A stretch of 64,000 bases of DNA from an uncultured Flavobacteriales bacterium. GTDB lineage: Bacteria > Bacteroidota > Bacteroidia > Flavobacteriales_G > Salibacteraceae. The stretch is taken from positions 472,799-536,798 of the forward strand of contig CAKZKD010000002.1 of the NCBI GenBank assembly GCA_937121175.1. The letters run 5' to 3'. The notes below the pieces were generated by a model. That model saw nothing but the letters and a program-made list of their open reading frames with translations. It ran no database searches and was not told the DNA's origin. Position numbers and translations under genes: made by a program. Positions 17,076-25,830 of this stretch are shown here, piece after piece. How positions within the stretch are numbered: position 1 is the stretch's first letter; each line of letters opens with the position of its first letter.

Positions 17076-17083
17076 TAAATTTG
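17076..17083 (+). promoter_or_regulatory. -7 promoter box for mlaE-mlaF
   Basis: TAAATTTG matches TAnnTTTG and is 5 nt from the mlaE ATG, again implying a leaderless or nearly leaderless transcript. Confidence 0.55.
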
Positions 17084-17088
17084 CGTAC

Positions 17089-17832
17089 ATGCTAAAGATT
17101 CTCCAGCAAATAGGCGAATACACTATATTTATTTCTAAAGTTTTTCGCCGGCCTGAAAAATGGAGGATTTATTTCCAAATGTTCATACAAGAATTATGGA
17201 CGCTTGGTATTGGCTCTATCGGAATTATTCTAATAATTTCTGGTTTTATGGGAATGGTAATAACCATTCAAACCGCTTCACAAATTGATAGCGGTTGGAT
17301 TCCTGCATATTTGGTTGGATATACTACTCGACAAAGTATGATACTTGAGTTTTCACCAACTATGTTAGCGCTGATATTATCCGGTAAAATTGGCTCCAAC
17401 ATAGCTTCCGAATTAGGTTCTATGCGTATCTCTGAACAGATAGATGCATTGGAAATAATGGGAATAAATTCAGCCAATTACTTGGTTTTACCTAAAATTA
17501 CCGCTTTAATGGTTATTATGCCATTTTTGGTGGTGCTTAGTATGTTCATTGGAATATTTTTCGGTTATGTTATTTGTGAGACAGTAGGAGTGATTACACC
17601 CTCAGATTACATCTACGGTATCCAGTATGATTTTCGCCCATTTGATATTGTTTATGCCTTGATTAAGGCGGTTTTGTTTGCATACATAATTACTTCGGTA
17701 TCGTCTTTCTACGGGTATTTTGCAAGTGGATCTGCATTGGAAGTTGGAAAATCTAGTACCCAAGCAGTGGTTTACAGCAGTATTGTCGTCTTGATTTTCA
17801 ATTATATTTTAACCCAAATGTTACTTATATGA
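17089..17832 (+). CDS. mlaE: MlaE-family ABC transporter permease
   Basis: This is the permease of the Mla phospholipid transport system, which moves lipids between the inner and outer membranes and maintains outer-membrane asymmetry. The 247 residues form about five transmembrane helices. The family-typical region is GFMGMVITIQTASQ, and then LILSGKIGSNIASELGSMRISEQIDALEIMGI, the conserved coupling segment. FYGYFASGSALEVGKSSTQAVV lies near the C-terminus. The stop overlaps the mlaF start (ATGA). An MCE-domain substrate-binding partner (MlaD) is not within the visible unit, so it must be encoded elsewhere. Confidence 0.92.
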   Translation: MLKILQQIGEYTIFISKVFRRPEKWRIYFQMFIQELWTLGIGSIGIILIISGFMGMVITIQTASQIDSGWIPAYLVGYTTRQSMILEFSPTMLALILSGKIGSNIASELGSMRISEQIDALEIMGINSANYLVLPKITALMVIMPFLVVLSMFIGIFFGYVICETVGVITPSDYIYGIQYDFRPFDIVYALIKAVLFAYIITSVSSFYGYFASGSALEVGKSSTQAVVYSSIVVLIFNYILTQMLLI

Positions 17833-18584
17833 TTGAGATTATAGGTTTGAATAAATCATTCGGAGAGAATCAAGTGCTGCGAAATATAGATGTGGTATTC
17901 GAAGAAGGGAAGTCTAATCTTTTGATAGGTGCATCGGGTAGTGGTAAAACAACGCTGTGTAAATGTACGGTGGGTTTGCATCAACCCGATACAGGAACTA
18001 TATCATATAATGGTAGAATTTTCAATCAGATGTCTCATAATGAGAAAAAGGAAATTCGAAGAGAAATTGGATTTTTGTTTCAAGGGAGTGCATTGTTCGA
18101 TTACATGACCGTTGAAGAAAACGTGATGTTTCCAATAAAGATGTTCTCAAACTTAACAACTAAAGAAGCTAAAAAGCGAGTTGATTTTTGCTTAGAACGT
18201 GTTGACTTAAAAGGTGTAAATAAATTAATGCCAAGCGAATTAAGCGGTGGAATGAAAAAGCGTGTAGGTATTGCTCGCGCCATTTCAGCTAAACCCAAGT
18301 ATTTGTTTTGTGATGAACCTAATTCAGGCCTTGACCCTCAAACATCTATTCTAATTGACAACCTTATAAAGGAAATCACGCATGAATATAAGATGACGAC
18401 CGTTGTAATTACGCACGACATGAATTCTGTTCTTGAAATTGGTGAGCACATTTCATTTATATACAAAGGGGATATGCTTTGGGATGGAACTAATAAAGAG
18501 GTACTGGATACCACGTCAACAGAACTTACTGATTTTGTGTATGCTTCTTCCTTCATGAAGGAATTGAAACGAATGAACGGGTAA
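17829..18584 (+). CDS. mlaF: MlaF-type ABC transporter ATP-binding protein
   Basis: The ATPase subunit paired with MlaE has 251 residues. Walker A is GASGSGKTT (about 34-42), the Q-loop is FLFQGSALFDYMTVEENV, the signature is LSGGMKKRVGIARA, Walker B is YLFCDEPNSGLDP and the H-loop is VVITHDM. The SALFDxMTVxENVxFP pattern after the Q-loop is characteristic of MlaF-type rather than amino acid or lipoprotein exporters. It is coupled to mlaE by a 4-bp overlap and followed by a strong hairpin terminator, so the operon has two genes. Confidence 0.92.
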   Translation: MIEIIGLNKSFGENQVLRNIDVVFEEGKSNLLIGASGSGKTTLCKCTVGLHQPDTGTISYNGRIFNQMSHNEKKEIRREIGFLFQGSALFDYMTVEENVMFPIKMFSNLTTKEAKKRVDFCLERVDLKGVNKLMPSELSGGMKKRVGIARAISAKPKYLFCDEPNSGLDPQTSILIDNLIKEITHEYKMTTVVITHDMNSVLEIGEHISFIYKGDMLWDGTNKEVLDTTSTELTDFVYASSFMKELKRMNG

Positions 18585-18641
18585 GTTACAGGATTTTTGT
18601 TTCTGACGTTAAACCGATACTTTTATAAACGTATTAACAAA

Positions 18642-18668
18642 AAAAGGGCGCTAAATAAGCGCCCTTTT
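18642..18668. terminator. Bidirectional hairpin terminator
   Basis: Perfect 10-bp arms AAAAGGGCGC and GCGCCCTTTT enclose a 7-nt loop. A-rich and T-rich flanks serve both strands, between convergent mlaF and the T9SS type A gene. Confidence 0.9.
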
Positions 18669-18689
18669 AAATTCAATATGTTTTGATTA

Positions 18690-21600
18690 TTACTTGACAA
18701 TAACCCTCTTAGAAACCTCAGTTGTACCGTTGCTAATGTTCAAGAAGTAAACTCCTTTATCAAAGTTAGAAACGTTGATAGAGTTTGTAATATTTCCATC
18801 TGATTCAACAGTGTTAGAATAAACAACTTGCCCTACTGCATTATTTAGAGAAATCGTATAAGTTCCGTTGTCAATTCCATCTATTTTAACATTTACCTTA
18901 TCCGTTGATGGATTAGGATATATAGCTAATGTAGATGCGTTTCCAAATTCATTGATGCTTGTAAAGTTAATTCCGTTACCGCTTTCAACACTGAAAACTT
19001 TTTCTTCGGAAGTACAGCCATCAAAGCTAGTTGCAACGGCAATGTAATCACCAGCAACATCTCTATCTTTTTTATCAGGATCGATAATTAACTCAGTACC
19101 AGTCTGTCCTGAAATTACTTTACCACTTGGGTTTGTCCACTTAATAACATCAATTGTACCCCCACTAGCGTTTGCTGTGAGTTTAACTTCACCTGCTTTT
19201 GAATCATCAATAATACTAGCACCAGGAGTATTTCCGCCTCCAATCAACTCTACATCAGTAATTTCAAAAAAGTTATTAGGCTCTGTAACCAACTGATTTC
19301 CTGTAAATGTACACCCGTTATCATCCGTAACAGTATATAAATAGTTTCCTCCGGTAAGTCCAGTTCTATTAAAATCAGTATTTGTACCACCAGCCCATTG
19401 AATGGAGTAAGGCGCTCCTGTAGTAGCAGGTGTTCCACCAGCACCAATAACAGTTATTGTTCCAACAGCTTCACCCTTACAATCGATATTATCTACTGAA
19501 GAACGTGCAAACACTAAAGTATCTGGACCAGTAATATTAACTTTAATGGACTGAAGGCAAGGTGGATTGGATCCGTCATTTACTTCAACTTGGTAACTTC
19601 CTGCTTCAAGATTAGATAATACAGTTGTTCCTGTAAGTGGGAAACCAGGGTTGTTTGCATCAGTCCACTTGTAAGTATAATTCGGATTTGGGTTAGAACC
19701 AGCTACAACATTAATTTGGATTTTCCCTTGTCTTTGACCATAGCAAGTAGTAGTGGTTACACTATTCGCGGCATCTAAAGTCACTGTAGGTGCACCAAAA
19801 TCACTAACACCAGCAATTGCTGTTGTAGAACAGCCATTTGCGTCTGTAATTGTAACTGTGTACGAACCAGATGATAATTGATTAATGGTACGACCCGTTA
19901 CGATGCTTCCTTTTACGTCCCACTTAAAATTAAACGGAGCAGCCCCGTTAATTGGCAAAGTGTCAACCTCAGCTCGTCCATCTGTATTACCACATGCTGT
20001 GGTAGCAAAACCTTTTGCTGAAGCACCAACTAAAGAAGGGCAAATTGAAGGTTTAGTATTTAGTCTAACCATGAATTTTCTTGAAGTTAAGCCCCAGTTT
20101 CCTTGAGTACCATTTGCATTAGTACGAATAACGTATTGAAACAATTGAGCGTCGCCTGGCTCAACTGGCCATAGTACTGTGTCTGTATTAAATACTTGAT
20201 TGCCATGAAAAACAACGAAATAATTTCCAGGAGCAATAGTATCCATAGTAGAACCTGTTCTTGAAACTGGTAAACTAACCCATTGGTCAGGACTATTGTT
20301 GAAATTAGATAACATCATATCACCAGAAGTGAAAATAGGTTGAGCGCCAATACCTACAATTCCGTTTGCTGTATAATTTGAAAATTGATAAATATCAGCG
20401 CGGATTGTTGCAGAAGCGTTTACATTAGTTGTGTTTGTGGCAGGGTTTACAAAACTAATACTGGATACGGTATCCATTGTTTTAATTTCGTACACTACAG
20501 CTAAATCGAACTCATATACGTTTGCAGATTTGTTGAACAAGAAGGCTTGTGAACTAGCAATATCTCCTTCATCACGTGCATAAACCGTATCGGTAACAGC
20601 AATGTTGACCGTTGCTGTGTCATCACCAGTATTCTTTAATAACGAATCTGCTTTAGTGATTACGTCAATTCTGTAATCTCCTTCTCCTGAGTTAAGTACA
20701 AATGAAGAAACTGAAGTGGAATCTGAATCCTTAGACCGGACAATTGAGCTACCGTTTGTAATTGTTTGAGAAAAACTTGAAGGACCAGAAGCAATAGCTG
20801 TTACACCTGCGTTTCTTTGTATATTGGCTCCTACATTACAAAATTTAGCACCAACTGTAATTGGGTATTGAAGCGCTTGAACGCTAGGTATTCTTGTGTA
20901 AAATTCACCATAGTGAACCCTTAAAGAATCAGTTAATGGAACGAATGCAATTTCTTCCATTCTTAAATCATTTGTTTCGCCTTCAATTAATTTGATATCA
21001 TCAATTTGCCAGAAATAGTGTGATCCACCTCTCCAGTGAAATCGTACTTTAGGAGCAGAGCCTCCCGCGATTTCCTTAGTCAAATTAATTCTTTCAGTTT
21101 TTGCACTTGTTCCCGTGATTCCGAAAGTCGTAAAAGAAGACTCATTAGACGGTACTCCTTGGCGCATGTCAAGCGTGTCCCAAGTCACACCATCAGGAGA
21201 TACTTCAAGCAATAGTTCAGCATCAGCAAACGGTCTCCAATAATGCTCAAATTCTAAAATTACAGTTCTCACTGCTGATAAATTAGGTAGAGGAATTTCA
21301 ATGTATGCATCAATATCCACAAAACCAGTTGAAGGACCAGGATTCATACTGTCACAGTCGATAATCATGGTTCCGTTAGCAGCAGTGGTAGATGTAATTC
21401 TATTGTTTCCATTACCATATTGACCAACGGTTCCGTTTGGATTGTTTGACCAAGACCATGTCCCAGGGCCTGAGATGACTCTATTTGTCCATCCAGCTGG
21501 TAATGCGCCACCTGCAAAATCTTCACTAAAGAGTATGGCTCCTGGTGCAGCCAGTTTTCCCTTAGCATTATTAGACGAGGATAATTGAGCATTTGCAGCA

Positions 21601-21749
21601 TCGACATCCACGGATAGCTCGCGACTGCCTTCCATAGAGAACATAGATTCGTCTGATAGTATTGTTGCATCAGATTGTTGGGCGATACCTGCGATTGAGA
21701 ATAACAGGGTTCCGAACAATGAGGCAATGAAGTTGTAATTTTTTCTCAT
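18690..21749 (-). CDS. T9SS type A surface/secreted protein with SprB-like repeats
   Basis: The product has 1019 residues. A signal peptide (about 1-23, ending AGIAQQ) is followed by a jelly-roll/MAM-like domain (about 70-255: FSEDFAGGALPAGWTN, then a WQIDDIKL end). A large beta-rich middle follows. At about 570-850 come several SprB-type repeats with the pattern G-x-Y-x-V-x-V-x-D-x3-C. The last 80 residues are a type A sorting domain starting LAIYPNPSTDKVNVKI and ending EVSKRVIVK. It should be exported by Sec, moved across the outer membrane by T9SS and processed at the C-terminus. Its ligand and role are unknown. It has a well-formed promoter and is monocistronic. Confidence 0.88.
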   Translation of the reverse strand: MRKNYNFIASLFGTLLFSIAGIAQQSDATILSDESMFSMEGSRELSVDVDAANAQLSSSNNAKGKLAAPGAILFSEDFAGGALPAGWTNRVISGPGTWSWSNNPNGTVGQYGNGNNRITSTTAANGTMIIDCDSMNPGPSTGFVDIDAYIEIPLPNLSAVRTVILEFEHYWRPFADAELLLEVSPDGVTWDTLDMRQGVPSNESSFTTFGITGTSAKTERINLTKEIAGGSAPKVRFHWRGGSHYFWQIDDIKLIEGETNDLRMEEIAFVPLTDSLRVHYGEFYTRIPSVQALQYPITVGAKFCNVGANIQRNAGVTAIASGPSSFSQTITNGSSIVRSKDSDSTSVSSFVLNSGEGDYRIDVITKADSLLKNTGDDTATVNIAVTDTVYARDEGDIASSQAFLFNKSANVYEFDLAVVYEIKTMDTVSSISFVNPATNTTNVNASATIRADIYQFSNYTANGIVGIGAQPIFTSGDMMLSNFNNSPDQWVSLPVSRTGSTMDTIAPGNYFVVFHGNQVFNTDTVLWPVEPGDAQLFQYVIRTNANGTQGNWGLTSRKFMVRLNTKPSICPSLVGASAKGFATTACGNTDGRAEVDTLPINGAAPFNFKWDVKGSIVTGRTINQLSSGSYTVTITDANGCSTTAIAGVSDFGAPTVTLDAANSVTTTTCYGQRQGKIQINVVAGSNPNPNYTYKWTDANNPGFPLTGTTVLSNLEAGSYQVEVNDGSNPPCLQSIKVNITGPDTLVFARSSVDNIDCKGEAVGTITVIGAGGTPATTGAPYSIQWAGGTNTDFNRTGLTGGNYLYTVTDDNGCTFTGNQLVTEPNNFFEITDVELIGGGNTPGASIIDDSKAGEVKLTANASGGTIDVIKWTNPSGKVISGQTGTELIIDPDKKDRDVAGDYIAVATSFDGCTSEEKVFSVESGNGINFTSINEFGNASTLAIYPNPSTDKVNVKIDGIDNGTYTISLNNAVGQVVYSNTVESDGNITNSINVSNFDKGVYFLNISNGTTEVSKRVIVK

Positions 21750-21809
21750 GACTTCTTTTTTTCGTTAATTCTATTTGAATTTATTGTTTTAACAATGTTA
21801 AATGGGTCG

Positions 21810-21839
21810 CAAATTTAATTGAATAAGTTATCAAGCAAA
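21810..21839 (-). promoter_or_regulatory. -33/-7 promoter of the T9SS type A gene
   Basis: The minus strand carries TTTG (21839-21836), an 18-nt spacer and TAAATTTG (21817-21810), which fits the Bacteroidota promoter layout. The leader is about 60 nt. Confidence 0.6.
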
Positions 21840-21898
21840 GAAATTTGCAACTTTTTACACTACTTCAACAATAGAAAAATTGAGGGGTTGGGTATTAA

Positions 21899-22567
21899 TT
21901 ATGAAACAGTTAAGCCGTCTTTCATGCGAATAGTGCGTTGCGCACGTTGCGCAATATCTTCCTCATGCGTGACCATTACGATGGTATTACCCTGTTCATG
22001 AATGTCGGTGAGTAAATCCATTATTTCATGAGAAGTTACAGAGTCTAGATTTCCTGTAGGTTCGTCGGCAAGTATAATAGACGGAGTATTTACTAAGGCC
22101 CTAGCAATAGCAACTCGTTGTCTCTGTCCACCACTCAATTCATTAGGTTGGTGAGCTATGCGATCCTTCAACCCCACCAATTCCAAAACTGATGCTGCCT
22201 TTTCGTTCCGAATTTTTTTTGAAGTGCCATTATAAATCATCGGAAGCGCTACGTTGTCAATGGCGCTATAGCGAGGTAAAAGATTGAATGATTGAAAAAC
22301 AAAACCAATTTCTTTATTTCGAACCTCCGCCAATTGATTCTCAAGCATTTTGGATACGTCTTGACTATTTAAATAGTATTTGCCAGCAGTTGGGGTGTCT
22401 AAGCAACCTAATATATTCATTAAAGTAGATTTACCCGAACCAGAAGTGCCCATGAGAGCAACATATTCGCCTTTGTCAATGGAAATGTCCACACCTTTTA
22501 GTGCCTCAACGGTTTCTTTACCAACCTTAAAGTGTCTCTTCAGTTTTTCTGTCCGTATTATTTCCAC
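21899..22567 (-). CDS. LolD/MacB-type ABC transporter ATP-binding protein
   Basis: This 222-residue ATPase has Walker [11 protein letters not shown]-loop [21 protein letters not shown], signature [15 protein letters not shown], Walker [14 protein letters not shown] and H-loop [10 protein letters not shown]. The pattern [23 protein letters not shown]...[10 protein letters not shown] is that of the MacB/LolD/FtsE-like group, which powers lipoprotein sorting, efflux of virulence factors, or division. No permease lies next to it, so the exact system is open. I prefer the GTG at 22567 over the ATG at 22588, because a TACATTTG promoter box lies between them, 6 nt before the GTG. Confidence 0.87.
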   Translation of the reverse strand: MEIIRTEKLKRHFKVGKETVEALKGVDISIDKGEYVALMGTSGSGKSTLMNILGCLDTPTAGKYYLNSQDVSKMLENQLAEVRNKEIGFVFQSFNLLPRYSAIDNVALPMIYNGTSKKIRNEKAASVLELVGLKDRIAHQPNELSGGQRQRVAIARALVNTPSIILADEPTGNLDSVTSHEIMDLLTDIHEQGNTIVMVTHEEDIAQRAQRTIRMKDGLTVS

Positions 22568-22573
22568 AGGAAT

Positions 22574-22581
22574 CAAATGTA
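22574..22581 (-). promoter_or_regulatory. -7 promoter box for the LolD-like gene
   Basis: The minus strand reads TACATTTG (TAnnTTTG), 6 nt before the GTG start at 22567. The predicted leader is about zero to three bases. Confidence 0.5.
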
Positions 22582-22633
22582 CGGTCAAAACTTACTTTTT
22601 TAAACCATAAAAAATGATGGTCGGTAAATCAAA

Positions 22634-22641
22634 TACTTTTG
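22634..22641 (+). promoter_or_regulatory. -7 promoter box for the EamA transporter gene
   Basis: TACTTTTG matches TAnnTTTG and ends 4 nt before the GTG start at 22646, implying a leaderless mRNA. Confidence 0.5.
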
Positions 22642-22645
22642 CAGC

Positions 22646-23542
22646 GTGAAAATTGATACCCCATCGAGGCAATATATCGCCCTAATTCTGTTGGCGCTTA
22701 TTTGGGGAAGCTCATTTATATTAATGAAGCGTGGATTAGAATCCTTTTCGGCAATTCAAGTGGCTGAATATAGGTTGTTTATTTCTGCGATTGCTCTGTT
22801 TCCATTTGCGTTTAAGCAAATCAACAAATTCCCTTTTTGGAATAAGAAAATGCTAGCCATTTCTTTTGTTGCGTTTTTTGGAAATTTGTTGCCGGCCATT
22901 TTGTTCGCTACGGCTCAGACAAAATTACAAAGTGGAATAGTTGGGATGCTTAATAGCTTAGTACCTGTTTTTACAATTGTTATTGGGGCAGTTTTCTTTT
23001 CTATTCTTCCAAAACAAAAACAAGTAGTTGGAGTTTTTATAGGATTGATAGGGGCGGTAGTTTTAATCTTTGGCTCGACTCAAATCGGATTAATTGGAGT
23101 ACCAATCTCTTATTCTTTAATGGTTGTTGCTGCTACCATTGGTTATGGAATCAGCGTTAACACTATAAAGTCTTGGCTACAAAATATGCCCGCTATTCAG
23201 ATTACCTCCTTTGCCTTTTTTATGCTTTTGCCGTTTATGACAATAGGACTAATTGCAAATGGATTTTTTCAAACCGCTTCAATTCCTGAAAATCACTTGA
23301 ACTTGGTGTACTTAACTATTCTGGGTGTTCTAGGTACAGCTGGTGCACTGCTGCTGTTCAATCAGCTTATTAAATATACTTCTGCGGTGTTTGCTTCTTC
23401 TGTTACTTATATGATTCCCGTGGTGGCAACTTTATGGGGGTTGTTTGATGGTGAAGAACTGAATTTGTTTCATGGAATTGGGTTCGGTTTAATTCTATTT
23501 GGTGTGTATATTATTAACGCCGTGAGAAAACGAAAGAATTAA
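22646..23542 (+). CDS. EamA-family (DMT superfamily) transporter
   Basis: This 298-residue membrane protein has about ten transmembrane helices arranged as two EamA repeats. Repeat 1 has LALIWGSSFILMKRGLESFSA near residue 16 and a GLIGAVVLIFGS end. Repeat 2 starts near residue 155, with YTSAVFASSVTYMIPVVATLWG. The chain ends in a basic tail AVRKRKN. DMT exporters move metabolites or amino acids out of the cytoplasm; the substrate cannot be told. The start is GTG, 4 nt after the promoter box. It is divergent from the LolD-like gene and followed by rplU with its own promoter. Confidence 0.88.
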   Translation: MKIDTPSRQYIALILLALIWGSSFILMKRGLESFSAIQVAEYRLFISAIALFPFAFKQINKFPFWNKKMLAISFVAFFGNLLPAILFATAQTKLQSGIVGMLNSLVPVFTIVIGAVFFSILPKQKQVVGVFIGLIGAVVLIFGSTQIGLIGVPISYSLMVVAATIGYGISVNTIKSWLQNMPAIQITSFAFFMLLPFMTIGLIANGFFQTASIPENHLNLVYLTILGVLGTAGALLLFNQLIKYTSAVFASSVTYMIPVVATLWGLFDGEELNLFHGIGFGLILFGVYIINAVRKRKN

Positions 23543-23568
23543 TACAAATCCAACACTAAATTATTGGG

Positions 23569-23598
23569 TTGTCCACCTGTAAAAAATAATTACTTTTG
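23569..23598 (+). promoter_or_regulatory. -33/-7 promoter of rplU-rpmA
   Basis: TTG (23569-23571), a 19-nt spacer and TACTTTTG (23591-23598) match the Bacteroidota housekeeping promoter closely. The 41-nt leader is long enough for translational feedback. Confidence 0.7.
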
Positions 23599-23639
23599 CC
23601 GTCCGATTTTTAATAGGTATCATTAAAAAATAACAAACG

Positions 23640-24116
23640 ATGTACGCAATTGTAGAGATAGCAGGGCAGCAGTTTAAAGTGCAAAAAGACCAAAAGCTTT
23701 TCGTTCATCGTCTAGAGGCAAAAGAGGGAGATAAAGTATCTTTTGATAAAGTTTTGCTTACAGATGAGAAAGGAAAAGTTACCGTTGGCGCCCCAGTTAT
23801 AGAAGGTGTAGCAGTAAATGCTAAAGTAATTCAACACCTGAAAGGAGATAAAGTAATTGTCTTCAAAAAGAAGAGAAGAAAAGGTTATCAAAAATCTAAC
23901 GGTCACCGTCAGTATTTAACTGAATTGGTAATTGAAGGAATTGGTGCAGATGCTAAAAAAGCTCCAGCGAAAAAAGCCGCTGCCCCGAAAGCAGAAAAGG
24001 CTGCAACAGCTGAGGAAAAAGCTCCAGTAAAGAAAGCTGCTCCTAAAAAGGCCTCCGCTCCAAAGACGGAAGCTAAGAAAGCTGCTCCTAAGAAGGAAAC
24101 TAAAAAAGAAGATTAA
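23640..24116 (+). CDS. rplU: 50S ribosomal protein L21 with Lys/Ala-rich C-terminal extension
   Basis: The L21 core occupies about residues 1-102 ([20 protein letters not shown], then [27 protein letters not shown]). The remaining 55 residues are a low-complexity tail of Lys, Ala, Pro and Glu, such as [20 protein letters not shown]. coli L21 has about 103 residues, so the tail is extra. Similar histone-like tails occur on L21 in other Bacteroidota. The tail probably is disordered and may contact rRNA (inference). rpmA follows after 28 bp. Confidence 0.96.
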   Translation: MYAIVEIAGQQFKVQKDQKLFVHRLEAKEGDKVSFDKVLLTDEKGKVTVGAPVIEGVAVNAKVIQHLKGDKVIVFKKKRRKGYQKSNGHRQYLTELVIEGIGADAKKAPAKKAAAPKAEKAATAEEKAPVKKAAPKKASAPKTEAKKAAPKKETKKED

Positions 24117-24144
24117 TCGGCGTTTAGCCTTAAAAGAATAAATC

Positions 24145-24405
24145 ATGGCACATAAGAAAGGTGTAGGTAGTTCTAAAAACGGTCGTGAATCGGAAAGTAA
24201 GCGACTAGGTGTAAAAGTAAGTGGTGGTCAAGCTGCAAAAGCAGGTAACATCATTATTCGTCAGAGAGGTACAAAGTACATTCCTGCAGAAAATGTTGGT
24301 CTTGGAAAAGACCATACAATTTTTGCTTTAGTTGACGGCACTGTAGTTTTTAAGAAAAAAAGAGATAATCGCTCGTACGTATCGGTTGAGCCTGCGCAAG
24401 CATAG
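24145..24405 (+). CDS. rpmA: 50S ribosomal protein L27
   Basis: The 86-residue protein starts [20 protein letters not shown], the canonical L27 N-terminus that reaches into the peptidyl transferase centre. It continues with the [21 protein letters not shown] and [15 protein letters not shown] motifs. It lacks the cleavable N-terminal extension found in Firmicutes. It is cotranscribed with rplU and ends before a strong terminator. Confidence 0.97.
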   Translation: MAHKKGVGSSKNGRESESKRLGVKVSGGQAAKAGNIIIRQRGTKYIPAENVGLGKDHTIFALVDGTVVFKKKRDNRSYVSVEPAQA

Positions 24406-24435
24406 CAATCGATAGTAAGAAATAATAAGGATTTG

Positions 24436-24488
24436 AAATCCCGTTTCTAAACCGATGGCTATCGGAATGGTAACGGGATTTTTGTTTT
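24436..24488 (+). terminator. Rho-independent terminator after rpmA
   Basis: Outer arms AAATCCCGTT (24436-24445) and AACGGGATTT (24472-24481) pair perfectly. An inner CCGAT/ATCGG stem lies in the loop, and a T-rich tail follows. Confidence 0.85.
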
Positions 24489-24555
24489 ATATCAATTAAC
24501 AATATTGTCCGTTTGGCTGAGAAGTCTAAACGTAAATTCGCTCAACAGATTAAAA

Positions 24556-25830
24556 ATGTTACTGCAATCAGAAATTAGAAATAACCCAGAGGAAATCATT
24601 GAACGGATGAAGGTCCGTAATATTGATGTAACTGAAACGGTTGAGAAAATCATTGCGATCGATAAAAGAAAGCGTGAAGTACAGACCCGTTTTGAAAACA
24701 ACCAACATGCAATAAAAGAAAGTTCTAAGATTATCGGAGAGCTATTTAAGTCGGGGAAGCAAGCCGAGGCGAATGAACTTCGTGAGAAAACAGGTTCTCA
24801 GAAAGAAGATAACAAGTTATTACATGAAGAAATATCTCGTCTTGAGGAAGAGCTGTTAGAATTTATGTACCAAATTCCGAATTTACCACACGAATCAGTG
24901 CCTGCAGGACATGACGACTCAGACAATGTGGAGATAGTTGTTTGGGGAGAAAAACCAACATTAGAAATAGCAGAGCCTCATTGGGAAATTGCTAAGAATC
25001 TAAATTTGATAGACTGGGAATTGGGGGTTAAAATTACTGGAGCAGGTTTTCCTGTTTATAGAAGCCAAGGAGCCAGATTGCAACGTGGTTTAGTTCAGTT
25101 CTTTTTAGATAGAGCAGTTGAAAATGGTTACGAAGAGATAAACCCTCCTTTATTAATCAACGAAGCTTCTGGATACGGAACTGGTCAGTTGCCAGACAAG
25201 GATGGACAGATGTATCATACCGAAAGAGACCATTTGTATTTGTTGCCTACAGCGGAGGTTCCAGTAACTAATATTTACAGAGACACCATCGTCAAGGAAG
25301 CTGATTTGCCAAAAAAAAACACAGCTTTTTCTCCATGTTTTAGAAGAGAGGCGGGTAGTTATGGCAAAGATGTACGTGGATTAAACCGATTACATCAATT
25401 CGAAAAAGTAGAAATTCTTCAAGTTGCACACCCAAATGAATCGTATAAGATTTTAGATACCATGGTTGAGCATGTAAAAGGATTGTTAGAATCGCTTGAA
25501 TTGCATTATCGAGTTGTGCGGTTGTGTGGAGGCGATTTAGGTTTTGCGGCTGCGATTACTTATGATTTTGAAGTATGGAGTGCTGCTCAAGAAATGTGGT
25601 TAGAAGTAAGTTCTGTCTCAAACTTTGAAGCATTTCAAGCCAATAGAATGAAGTGCAGATATAAAGATGCTGAAGGTAAAAATCAGTTGGTGCATACGCT
25701 GAATGGAAGTGCAATGGCGTTACCAAGAATTATGGCAGCAGTTTTGGAAAACAATCAGACGAAAGACGGAATAAACATCCCGAAGGCATTAATTCCGTTT
25801 GTTGGTTTTGATAAAATCAAAAAAAAATAA
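24556..25830 (+). CDS. serS: Seryl-tRNA synthetase
   Basis: SerS charges tRNA-Ser with serine. The 424 residues from the ATG at 24556 start MLLQSEIRNNPEEIIERMKVR, the usual SerRS N-terminus, so the longer frame upstream is not used. The N-terminal antiparallel coiled coil spans about 30-100. The class II core shows motif 2 in FSPCFRREAGSYGKDVRGLNRLHQFEKVE and motif 3 in LNGSAMALPRIMAAVLENNQ. The TxE serine-binding loop is in LPTAEVPVTN. Its stop overlaps the next ATG by 1 bp (TAATG), so serS probably leads an operon through rsmA. Confidence 0.96.
   Translation: MLLQSEIRNNPEEIIERMKVRNIDVTETVEKIIAIDKRKREVQTRFENNQHAIKESSKIIGELFKSGKQAEANELREKTGSQKEDNKLLHEEISRLEEELLEFMYQIPNLPHESVPAGHDDSDNVEIVVWGEKPTLEIAEPHWEIAKNLNLIDWELGVKITGAGFPVYRSQGARLQRGLVQFFLDRAVENGYEEINPPLLINEASGYGTGQLPDKDGQMYHTERDHLYLLPTAEVPVTNIYRDTIVKEADLPKKNTAFSPCFRREAGSYGKDVRGLNRLHQFEKVEILQVAHPNESYKILDTMVEHVKGLLESLELHYRVVRLCGGDLGFAAAITYDFEVWSAAQEMWLEVSSVSNFEAFQANRMKCRYKDAEGKNQLVHTLNGSAMALPRIMAAVLENNQTKDGINIPKALIPFVGFDKIKKK

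Noticed and set aside
16887..17123. Longer 78-residue version of the small lipoprotein
   Set aside because: It would start upstream of its own promoter box and run through the divergent mlaE promoter and start codon.
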